From contig JAJGAH010000010.1 in assembly GCA_020844525.1 (NCBI GenBank), forward strand, positions 1 through 15,264: 15,264 nt of DNA, given 5' to 3'. The notes under the pieces are model-generated. The model worked only from the letters and a program-made list of their open reading frames with translations, ran no database searches and had not been told where the DNA came from. The position numbers were made by a program, and so were the translations under genes. Positions 1 through 7,800 of the stretch are shown one piece after another; within the stretch, counting starts at the first letter, position 1, and every line of letters starts with the position of its first letter. This DNA is from Eubacterium sp. GTDB lineage: Bacteria > Bacillota > Clostridia > Lachnospirales > Lachnospiraceae.

Positions 1-14
1 CGTTTAGAAAACAT
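1..14 (-). CDS. Possible start of a downstream gene, cut by the window edge
   Basis: On the minus strand an ATG at 14-12 is followed by three sense codons (Phe, Ser, Lys) before the window ends. A strong purine-rich ribosome binding site, GGGGGAG, lies at 25-31, ten bases upstream of the ATG. The leader resembles that of the neighbouring repeat-protein gene, which also has a GGGGGAG-type site. Nothing can be said about the product. It is kept because a Shine-Dalgarno sequence of this quality rarely occurs by chance in front of an ATG; it remains a guess until the flanking sequence is seen. Confidence 0.35.
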
Positions 15-110
15 GAATGTATATTCTCCCCCTTACATATTATTTGTATTTGCTTGGTATTTGAAACATAGCTGCACAACTGGCAAGATATCCAAAAGCG
101 AAACAAACAA

Positions 111-1739
111 TCAATTTACTCTGACAGACTTTGTATATCTCCAGGTTCCCGGCTTTCCATAATAAATAGCAAAACCATTGTTACCACTTTCATGCTGGAA
201 ATCCGGATCAAACACATAAGTACTACCATTGTAATGATCGATTTCAACCCATGAATGCACGCCAAGTCCTCCTGCACGCAGAGGTACATAACCAAACATC
301 ACGTGAGCATCGTATCCCAGTGTCTTCGCCATCTCATAAAAGCAGGCAGCCATTACATAGCAGTCGCCGCCTCCGGTTCTGAAACCATAATCGGCTATTT
401 CCTGTACATTTCCTGCAGTCAGCGAATAATTTGTGCTCACATAGCGTAATCCAGCCGCCGCATTAAATGCGCTCTGCAGATTCCAGCCAACCTGGTTCAA
501 GCGGCGCACTGCAAGCTCATCCTGCTCCATAGCTCCAGTAACAGTGTCGAAATTATAGGTTTTTCCGTCAATCACCTGTCTGCCATACAGCATCCAGCCC
601 TTCTCATTGTAATAAACGGTCTTATTCTGCTCTGCAATATAGAAGAAGCCGGTTTTCATCGCACCAGTTACCTTATCGAAATAATACCAGTGCCCGCCTA
701 TGTTCTGCTGCCCATACTGCATCCAGCCCTTCTCGTTGTAGTAAACGGTCTTATTCTGCTCTGCAATATAATAGAAGCCGATTTGCATCGCACCAGTTAC
801 CTTATCGAAATAATACCAGTGCCCGCCTATGTTCTGCTGCCCATACTGCATTTTACCATCTTGATTGTAATAAACCGTCTTATACTGCTCTGCAATATAA
901 TAGAAGCCGGTTTGCATTGCACCAGTTACCTTGTCAAAATAATACCAGTGCCCGTCAATGTTCTGCTGCCCATACTGCATTTCACCATCTTGATTGTAAT
1001 AAACCGTCTTATACTGCTCTGCAATATAATAGAAGCCGGTTTGCATCGCACCAGTTACCTTGTCAAAATAATACCAGTGCCCATCAATGTTCTGCTGCCC
1101 ATACTGCATCGCACCGGTCACTTTATCAAAATAATATCTTTGCCCGTCAATATTCTGCCAGCCATATAACATCGTGCCATCGCTATCATAATAGACCTTT
1201 TTATTCTGGTCTTTTATATAATAAAAGCCAGTAATCATGGCACCGCCGTTATCCTGATCAAAATAATACCAGTGGCCATTAATATTCTGCTGTCCGAACT
1301 GTAGCTTGCCATCTGAATAATATACTGTTTTTCCATTTTCCTGAACGAATCCATTCTTCGGTTCGGATTCTACCGGTTTCTCTTCATCATAATCCGATTC
1401 AGAAATAACTGTTTCTTCAGATACAGCATTCTCCGTATCGGACTCCATTCCTGTCTCGGTATCAGACGACCCGGAAACGGCGCTCTTCTCCTCTGCGGAC
1501 TCTTCCTGTGAAGAACCTGCAATCACATCTGATCCACGAACCGCAGCATCAGATGCATTGGATTCGTTAGCCTCATTAGCAGCATTCTCCGATGACGCAT
1601 CTGTTGTCTGCACCACCTCTGAGGATGTCTGATTTTCCTCTGCGGCAAATGCAGGAATAGCTGTAAAAAAAGTCCCTGCAGCAAGTGCAATCACACCTGC
1701 CTGCTTCATCCACATTCCCACTCTGCGATCTTTCTTCAT
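111..1739 (-). CDS. Secreted transglutaminase-like protein with cell-wall-binding (choline/glucan-binding type) repeats
   Basis: This 542-residue protein is probably exported and held on the cell surface. Residues 1-32 form a signal peptide (basic start, hydrophobic core, AFA cleavage site). Residues 33-128 are acidic, Ser/Glu-rich and low in complexity. Residues about 129-405 are aromatic repeats of the cell-wall-binding type (GHWYYFD, KTVYYN, GAMQTGFYYI), with a 43-residue period over 211-400. The C-terminal domain, about 406-542, is transglutaminase-like, with a visible Cys-His-Asp triad: C460 in GGGDCYVMA, H496 in GVHSWVEI and D511 in YVFDPDF. Families with this fold act as peptidases or cross-linking enzymes; which applies here cannot be told. 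The repeats probably bind wall polymer or glycan. The ATG start is preceded by a GGGGGAGAG site. A secreted NlpC/P60 hydrolase lies directly upstream on the same strand, but a terminator separates them. Confidence 0.88.
   Translation of the reverse strand: MKKDRRVGMWMKQAGVIALAAGTFFTAIPAFAAEENQTSSEVVQTTDASSENAANEANESNASDAAVRGSDVIAGSSQEESAEEKSAVSGSSDTETGMESDTENAVSEETVISESDYDEEKPVESEPKNGFVQENGKTVYYSDGKLQFGQQNINGHWYYFDQDNGGAMITGFYYIKDQNKKVYYDSDGTMLYGWQNIDGQRYYFDKVTGAMQYGQQNIDGHWYYFDKVTGAMQTGFYYIAEQYKTVYYNQDGEMQYGQQNIDGHWYYFDKVTGAMQTGFYYIAEQYKTVYYNQDGKMQYGQQNIGGHWYYFDKVTGAMQIGFYYIAEQNKTVYYNEKGWMQYGQQNIGGHWYYFDKVTGAMKTGFFYIAEQNKTVYYNEKGWMLYGRQVIDGKTYNFDTVTGAMEQDELAVRRLNQVGWNLQSAFNAAAGLRYVSTNYSLTAGNVQEIADYGFRTGGGDCYVMAACFYEMAKTLGYDAHVMFGYVPLRAGGLGVHSWVEIDHYNGSTYVFDPDFQHESGNNGFAIYYGKPGTWRYTKSVRVN
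593..1111 (-). repeat. Tandem 129-bp coding repeats in the wall-binding domain
   Basis: Four consecutive units of 129 bp (43 codons) run through codons 211 to 383 of the repeat protein. They are close to identical at the nucleotide level: the phrases coding for GHWYYFDKVTGAMQ and YKTVYY or NKTVYY recur almost unchanged. More diverged copies lie on both sides. Similarity this high in DNA, not only in protein, suggests recent duplication or ongoing homogenisation by recombination, so copy number probably varies between strains. Confidence 0.85.
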
Positions 1740-1767
1740 ACTCTCTCCCCCTAACTGTATTGACAGC

Positions 1768-1785
1768 TATGTAACTTCTTACATA
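1768..1785. promoter_or_regulatory. Palindromic operator-like site at the start of the repeat-protein transcript
   Basis: TATGTAA and TTACATA form perfect 7-bp inverted arms around a 4-base spacer. The palindrome sits 8 to 25 bases downstream of the -10 hexamer proposed for this gene, so it covers the likely transcription start. That position suits a repressor, but the binding protein is unknown. Confidence 0.4.
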
Positions 1786-1792
1786 TAAAAGT

Positions 1793-1821
1793 ATTGTATA
1801 TGATAGTGCAATAAATGTCCA
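1793..1821 (-). promoter_or_regulatory. Sigma-A-type promoter for the repeat-protein gene
   Basis: On the minus strand TGGACA (-35, 1816-1821) and TACAAT (-10, 1793-1798) are separated by 17 bases. Each hexamer differs from consensus at one position. The predicted transcription start is near 1786, giving a leader of roughly 45 bases. Confidence 0.55.
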
Positions 1822-1883
1822 GTGAACCATGACATTTAGACTATGTATCACCATTCCATGCATGTCTGATTATTCCAGGCGTC

Positions 1884-1917
1884 AAAAAAGCCAGGCGGGA
1901 CAAATGCCTGCCTGGCT
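1884..1917 (-). terminator. Rho-independent terminator of the NlpC/P60 gene
   Basis: An 11-bp stem (one G-T pair) with arms at 1889-1899 and 1907-1917 encloses a 7-base loop. On the minus strand it is followed by a run of six T. It lies 60 bases after the stop of the NlpC/P60 gene and separates that gene from the repeat-protein gene. The plus strand also shows a T-rich run after the stem, so it could work in both directions. Confidence 0.85.
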
Positions 1918-1976
1918 TCTTTTTAAATACTCCACTCGAAATATTTCTCTATGTTCTATTAGCAGAAGATTGTCTG

Positions 1977-3485
1977 TTAGTAGATGAATCTGCGAATTGT
2001 GACAATCGGCTCAAATGCAGGATTGCTCTGTGTGATAATTCCAAGAGATTCATCTGCCGCATGTACAATCATGTTGTTGCCGATATAAATGGATGTATGG
2101 CTTCCGTAGTTAATCACATCACCCGGCTGCATATCGCTGTAGGATACAGCAATTCCTTCATTAGCCTGTGTATAGGTTGTACGGCTCAGAGAAATGCCAA
2201 AGTGTGCATACACTGCCTGAACAAAACCAGAGCAGTCACATCCGTTTGTCAGTGAGGTCCCGCCCCATACATAAGGATTTCCCACAAACTGCAGCGCATA
2301 ATTGACAACGTCCTGACCTGTTACACCACTTGTCGTTGTAGAAGCAGATGTACCGGATGAGGACGATGCTGATGAGGATGCCCCAGCATTCGAAGATGTC
2401 CCTGAAGAAGTACCCGAATCTGATGCTGCAGCAGATGAATTATCAGAAGAGCCATTATCGGAAGATGATGTGTTATCTGACACTGCTGTATTTGAAGAAG
2501 CAGTTCCATCTGAAGAAGAGGTATCTGAAGATGTTGCACCAGAGGCATCTGAAGAAGCACTTCCGGAACCAGTGCTATCTGTCGCGCCGGATACTGCCGT
2601 CTGTGAAGCAGCGGCCTGCTGTGCGGCAGCCTGCTGGGCAGCAGCTTCCTGTGCCGCCTTCTCCTGCGCTGCCTTCTCTGCCGCTTCCTGCTCAGCCTTT
2701 GCATTCTCGGCAGCTGCCTTCTGAGACTGCAGCTCGGAGATCTGTGCATTCTGTTCCTGAATCAATGCATAATACTGATCCGCCTTACTCTGTGCATCTG
2801 CAAGAAGAGCATCCAGATCCTGTCCCTGTGCCTGTGCATCAGCCTTCAAGGATTCCAGATTTTCCTTAGCGCCTTCAAGTTCCTGCTTGGAAGCCTCAAG
2901 AGACGACTTCTGGGCCGTTTCCTGTGCTTTCAGATTCTTGACCTGTGTCACAGTCTCTGTATATGCAGTCAGCTCATTTCTGTCATATTCATAGAGTGAT
3001 TTTGTATCATCTACCTTATCAAGGCCTTCTGAAAGACTAAGACTTCCGATCAGGACACTCGCCCATCCATTATCTCCGCCCTTCTCATAGAGGTACTGAA
3101 TCCTCTTCTTCATCGCGTTATACTGGGTCTCCTGATCAGCCTCAGCATCCGCAAGATCCTTTTCAGTCTGCTCCAGTTCCTTTTCCTTCTGCTGAATCTG
3201 GTCATCCATGGATGAAATGGAAGCCATGGTGATAACCAGCTCCTGATCATAGCCGTCAATCTGATCGAGGAGCTCCTGCTTATCAGACTCCATATCGTTG
3301 ATTGAATTCTGTACGTCTGTAAGACTCTGATTCGTCGCAGACTGCTGATTCTGCAGATCGCTGATCGCGTTGTCCGCATTCTGAATCTGCGTATCGTAAT
3401 CATCCGCACTTACAGGCAAGGGCTGTGCGCCAATCATGGCAGCAGCAATTCCAATTGTGAGTAAACGCTTAAATCTGACTTTCAA
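1977..3485 (-). CDS. Secreted coiled-coil NlpC/P60 peptidoglycan hydrolase (PcsB/CwlO-like)
   Basis: This 502-residue protein is a predicted cell-wall endopeptidase. From the TTG start at 3485, residues 1-27 form a signal peptide ending PVSA. A long coiled coil (about 30-270) resembles the PcsB/CwlO regulatory domain, which in relatives is controlled by the membrane complex FtsEX. An Ala/Gln/Glu-rich stretch and then a Ser/Thr/Gly-rich linker lead to the NlpC/P60 domain (387-502). Its catalytic residues are visible: C418 in DCSGF, H463 in GSHTSIYIG, and H475 in IVHAADE as third polar residue. An ATG at 3593 would add 36 residues with no ribosome binding site and would hide the signal peptide, so TTG is preferred. 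The gene has its own promoter, terminator and a WalR-type box. The expected role is cleavage of peptide stem bonds during growth or cell separation; the FtsEX link is inferred. Confidence 0.92.
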   Translation of the reverse strand: MKVRFKRLLTIGIAAAMIGAQPLPVSADDYDTQIQNADNAISDLQNQQSATNQSLTDVQNSINDMESDKQELLDQIDGYDQELVITMASISSMDDQIQQKEKELEQTEKDLADAEADQETQYNAMKKRIQYLYEKGGDNGWASVLIGSLSLSEGLDKVDDTKSLYEYDRNELTAYTETVTQVKNLKAQETAQKSSLEASKQELEGAKENLESLKADAQAQGQDLDALLADAQSKADQYYALIQEQNAQISELQSQKAAAENAKAEQEAAEKAAQEKAAQEAAAQQAAAQQAAASQTAVSGATDSTGSGSASSDASGATSSDTSSSDGTASSNTAVSDNTSSSDNGSSDNSSAAASDSGTSSGTSSNAGASSSASSSSGTSASTTTSGVTGQDVVNYALQFVGNPYVWGGTSLTNGCDCSGFVQAVYAHFGISLSRTTYTQANEGIAVSYSDMQPGDVINYGSHTSIYIGNNMIVHAADESLGIITQSNPAFEPIVTIRRFIY

Positions 3486-3493
3486 AAAAATAA

Positions 3494-3499
3494 CCTCCC
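3494..3499 (-). promoter_or_regulatory. Ribosome binding site that fixes the TTG start of the NlpC/P60 gene
   Basis: GGGAGG on the minus strand lies eight bases before the TTG at 3485. No comparable site precedes the upstream ATG at 3593 or the internal ATG at codon 29 of that longer frame. Translation from the TTG yields a normal signal peptide. Confidence 0.8.
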
Positions 3500-3547
3500 G
3501 CCGATTCATACATTCTGTATAATTCTGTAACGTTAATATCGCTTTTT

Positions 3548-3564
3548 TTAACGATTGCGTTACA
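3548..3564 (-). promoter_or_regulatory. Second, imperfect WalR-like direct repeat
   Basis: On the minus strand TGTAAC, five bases, then CGTTAA matches the TGTWAH-N5-TGTWAH pattern with one mismatch (C for the first T of the second half-site). It lies downstream of the predicted transcription start of the NlpC/P60 gene, where a bound regulator would be expected to hinder rather than help transcription. Confidence 0.35.
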
Positions 3565-3583
3565 ATTTCTTTAACCTTCCACA

Positions 3584-3612
3584 ATATTATCACAGGACAC
3601 GCGTAAAATCAA
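3584..3612 (-). promoter_or_regulatory. Sigma-A-type promoter for the NlpC/P60 gene
   Basis: On the minus strand TTGATT (-35, 3607-3612) and TAATAT (-10, 3584-3589) are separated by 17 bases. The expected start is near 3577, giving a leader of about 90 bases before the TTG codon. Confidence 0.6.
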
Positions 3613-3628
3613 CGGAAGAAAATTATTT

Positions 3629-3645
3629 TTTACAATTTTGTTACA
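3629..3645 (-). promoter_or_regulatory. WalR (YycF/VicR)-type box upstream of the NlpC/P60 promoter
   Basis: TGTAAC (3640-3645), five bases, then TGTAAA (3629-3634) on the minus strand is a full match to the published WalR direct-repeat consensus TGTWAH-N5-TGTWAH. It lies 16 bases upstream of the -35 hexamer, a classic activator position. WalR homologues activate cwlO, lytE and pcsB-type wall hydrolases in other Firmicutes, so the target fits. Confidence 0.65.
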
Positions 3646-3694
3646 TTTTCTTGTGGTTAATATCGAGATGATGCACCACCAATAATTCAGAAAA

Positions 3695-4841
3695 TCACTT
3701 TGTAAAAAGAAACCTTACTTTTTTAAATAGCATTCCAAGCAGTTCGTAGGCAATGTAGACAATTACGCCGGCTGCAAATGTACACGCTCCCCATTTCAGC
3801 AGCTGAAGAAGAAACATCTTCGTGCTCTCAGCCAGGGTTGTCACCCAGTCCCGCCAATTCCAGATTGAATAAAACACCGCACTGTCATGTATCATGATAT
3901 ACCATGAATGTAGTTTTTCCAAGGAAGGTAATGATTTTATTTTCCGGAAGACGAACCCTTCTGAATATTTCAAACATGCAGATTGCCAATATAATAATCA
4001 CAATACTGAAATTGTCAAAAAAAGGCACCGACTGAATAAACGGGTCCTCAGAATGGCTTTGAATATAGGACTGGATATTGTTCACTGTGTTGTTATATCC
4101 GGAAAGCCAAATCAATGCATTGACAATCAGGATCACAATAAAAAAAACATAGATTCGAATCTTCTTAAATGGGTCAAATTGATGAATAAATCCTCCCAGC
4201 GAATACAGGAATATTCCGGTCAGAAGTGTTCGAAGACCTCCTGCCAGGCTTTCCGCAAGACCTCCAGACCAGCTGAAGGAAACAAACGCAAACAACGTCA
4301 GGACAAATATCCCATATTTCCTGCGGTCTAGTTTTGCAAGGAACTTATTCAAAAACAAGGCACCACAAAGTATTACAACAAAATAATAGCCAACAAACCA
4401 CGACATGCTGTTAAAAGCTGTAACCGGCTGCAAGCTTATGGAAATATCCGGCTTCATTAAATGAATGATCGTTGGCACACATGTAAGAACAATTGTGGCA
4501 AATCCCATCTGCAGAAGAAGCTTGCCCGAAATCTTTCCAAGTTTAATCTCTGAAGCGTCACGATTAGCCAGGAAATATCCGGATATTAAAAGAAATATTG
4601 CGTTTCCAATAATTCCAAAAGACATTATCGTATTTAATATAAGCAGCCGTTTCCAGAATACAGGATGGTTAAATGTGTCGATAGCTGCTCTTCCCAAAGA
4701 TGCCGGATCCGTAAGCTGAACAACCACGCAATGACACACAATGTGATAAACGACGATCATGAACATCGCAATGATTCTCAAAAGTTCAATGTTTGAATCC
4801 CTGGATTTTTTAGTGGGGAGATTTGTAATATTATTTTGCAA
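3695..4841 (-). pseudogene. Membrane acyltransferase (acyltransferase family 3), frameshifted
   Basis: The two reading frames together encode about 380 residues of an integral-membrane acyltransferase of the OafA/NolL type, which usually O-acetylates cell-surface or exported polysaccharides. The N-terminal part (4841 to 3885, 318 aa) carries the family Arg and His in the first membrane segment (R22 and H33 in ELLRIIAMFMIVVYH) and many hydrophobic segments. It ends abnormally after KTTFMVY. The neighbouring frame continues with MIHDSAVFYS to a stop at 3695. Removing one base at 3896 restores VYMIHD, matching the family's VYLIHD-type motif. TTG at 4841 is the chosen start: GGAGAG lies five bases upstream and no suitable ATG exists. 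The gene begins 38 bp after the cyclic-di-GMP gene on the same strand, so co-transcription is possible. A sequencing error is an alternative to a true mutation. Confidence 0.8.
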
Positions 4842-4846
4842 GCCTG

Positions 4847-4852
4847 CTCTCC
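4847..4852 (-). promoter_or_regulatory. Ribosome binding site supporting the TTG start of the acyltransferase
   Basis: GGAGAG on the minus strand lies five bases before the TTG at 4841. It overlaps an out-of-frame ATG that soon meets a stop. The first in-frame ATG, in MFMIVVYH, lies inside the first membrane segment and cannot be the start. Confidence 0.55.
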
Positions 4853-4879
4853 ATCTCTAGTAATGATTATTATTGCCTG

Positions 4880-7800
4880 TCAGAAAGAAACGCTTCCATG
4901 CCGCATTTCCATTCCCGCAGCATCCCTGCCCTTGTGGCACTCTGCCTTGTCCTTATACATCTCAGCATCTGCACGTCCAATCAGCGTATCCGGATTTACT
5001 ACCTTTCCCTGATGCACATAGCATCCGAAGGCCATGTCAATTCCGGACGCGCGCATTACTCCCTTCAGCTGTCTGAGAAAACTCTGTGTTTCTTCTTCAT
5101 TCATATCCTCACAAATCATCAGGAACTCATCACCACCCATCCGGAAGGTGTGTTCTTCATCTGAATAGCAGGTCATAACCTCAGCTGCTGCACGAATCAG
5201 CATATCGCCTGCATGATGCCCACAGGTATCGTTTGTGCGCTTCAGGTTATTGATATCTCCTGAAATAAACGAAAGGTATCCCGTTCCTTTATACCGTGAG
5301 AGAAATTCCAAAAGTCCTCTCCGGTTCAGAACACCTGTCAGAGGATCTCGAAGACTCTGTGCTTCAAATTTCAGAATCATGTCCCGGTTCCGGATCAGGA
5401 CAGAGAGGAAGCTGGTCAATGTAGAAAGAACCTGGCTGGCCGTCTGAAAAGTATGTTCAGAAGAATTAATGACCATGGTAAACCCAATCGGACGATCCGG
5501 CATTCTCAGCTGTCCGCATACGAGGTTGCGGACACCAGAAATCGGAATACGAAATTCCGGATTGTTTCTCTGGAAAAATGCAAAGTCCTGTATTCTCGCA
5601 ACCTGTTTTCGCCGGAAAATTTCGTATAAGGGCAGAAGATTTTCTGCAGATATTTGCAGTTTCTGAATATCAAGAGGTTTCAGATCTCCTCTGTTCCAGG
5701 CAAACGTACAGAATGCGTCACCATTGGGCCTGGTCTCAAAAATCATCATGCGCTCCGCTTCCAGGCTGTCCCCGATCCGCGCGATGGATTTCTGGATACC
5801 ATCTATCGGATTTTTCTCCTTCAGGCCAGCCATGATGGCGTCATTCGCATTCGATTCATAGAACAGCAAAGCATCCCTTTCTTTAGGCGCTGCATCGAAC
5901 GCATTTGCGGACTTTTCTGAAATGCCAAAGCTTTTCAGGAACAACGGCAGCAGCCAGCTTCGATTTTGCTGTCGTTCCCAGATGTCCTCGCGCTCTGCAA
6001 TCAGAATATCCTTTGACCTTGTTTTCAAAAGAACCAGCGCATGCACAACCGACCAGTGCCATGATCCGTCTGTTCGTCTGAAGCGGAACAGATCAGTTGC
6101 TTCAGAGCGTCCCGATCTTTCTGCAAGCAGATAGATGTGGTCCGGACTGATAAAATTCAGAAAGCGTTCCTGATCATCCTCATGAACAAACCGCTGTGCG
6201 TATTTGTGGAAGGATGCGCGAATATCAGAATAAACCTTTCCTGCAGAAATGCCGAGATAAGCGCATTCCAATACTTTTATCTCATTATCCTTCATATTCA
6301 GGTAGCAGAGTCCATCATACAGAAGAACAAGGTTACGGAGCAGTGCATCCTGTTTCTGTACCTGGCTCATCTCTTCAACCGGACTGATATTGGTCAGAGC
6401 CGCTCTCGCAAGCCAGTATTCTTTCTGACCGGCAATTTTCTCTGCGTGCACCCGAAGATACTGTCCCATGTCCACATAAGTCATACTGTCTGTGGTACCG
6501 TAGTAGACCTTTGTCATAAAGGATCTGAAACGGGATTTCATAGAATAGCTTGGCAGCGCGAGATTCTGGTTTGCCTCAGGCAGAGAATCCGTACCGATGC
6601 TGGCAAGCGCCTGCAGATAAGCGGCATTTGCAGTCAGAAGCCGTAAATTGTCATTGGTGCATTCGACTATCGCAACCGGGCTCTCTGATGTGGTATCAAC
6701 AAGATCAGCAGCGTTGAAAATGTCTCGGTCATAAGGTGTCTCCATGACCAGGTTTTTCCCGCGGCAGGTTATCAGTGCCTCAAAAAATGGAAGCGGGCGT
6801 CCAAAATAGAATCCCTGAATTTTCCCACATCCGATATTTTTCAGAAAACGGAACTGTTCCGCTGTCTCTACACCCTCTGCCAGCGTATGCATATGGAGGG
6901 ATTTCGCCATGGATACAACACTGGTAATGATCTTCCGTCCTTTTTCATCAAAATTCCGGAAAAATCCCATGTCGATTTTGAGTTCGTCAAAGGAATAGTT
7001 GTGAAGGATATTCAGCGAGGAATACTCACTGCCAAAATCGTCCAGCCAGACCTCATATCCTGCCTGATGAAAATCGTATATGATTTTCTGAAGGCTCTGG
7101 CGGTTCCACACCATAACAGATTCAGTTATCTCAACATGAAAATATTCCCGTGGGACCCCGTGTTTCTTAACCGTATCCTCTAATACCTGAAGCGGATCCA
7201 TCAGATCAAAGTCAAGCTTGGACAGATTTACAGATACAGGCACAAGCGGCAGATCGTTCACCAGCCGGTCGTGAAGCATCCGTCCGACCTGCTCAATTAT
7301 GGAGGCGTCAAGCCTTCCAATCAGACGGGCATCCTCAAGAATCGGGATAAAGATGTCGGGACGCAGCAGGCCTTTCTCCGGGTCCTCCCATCGCGCAAGC
7401 GCCTCAAAGCCGCACAGCCTGCCGGAAAGTGTGCGCACAACAGGCTGATAATAAGCCTGGATATAGCCCTTTTCCAAAGCCTCATCAATATGCTGAATCA
7501 CGTACATGCGGTTATCCAGCCGTTCCCCCATATCCTTTGTGTAGATGGCAATAATTTTTGTGACATCATTCTGGATGGATGTACAGGCAGTCTTTGCCAT
7601 ATCAAAGGAATGCCGGATCCAGGTGATATCCGCATCTTCGTCTGCGTATACGATACCACACTTCAGAAGAATGTTATTGTTGTCGATATAGCTGTTGATT
7701 TTCTTGCAGACAGTCTCCGCATTGTCCGTTACCCCTTCCCGTTTCACCAGCGCGACAAAGGAATCCGCTGCCATATGTCCAAGAAGCTGCCCTGGAAATG

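Noticed and set aside
690..1169. 159-residue repetitive plus-strand frame
   Set aside because: Its repeats are simply the reverse complement of the wall-binding repeats on the minus strand.
2321..2749. 142-residue Arg/Leu/His-rich frame on the minus strand
   Set aside because: It is an out-of-frame reading of the Ala/Ser-rich linker of the NlpC/P60 gene.
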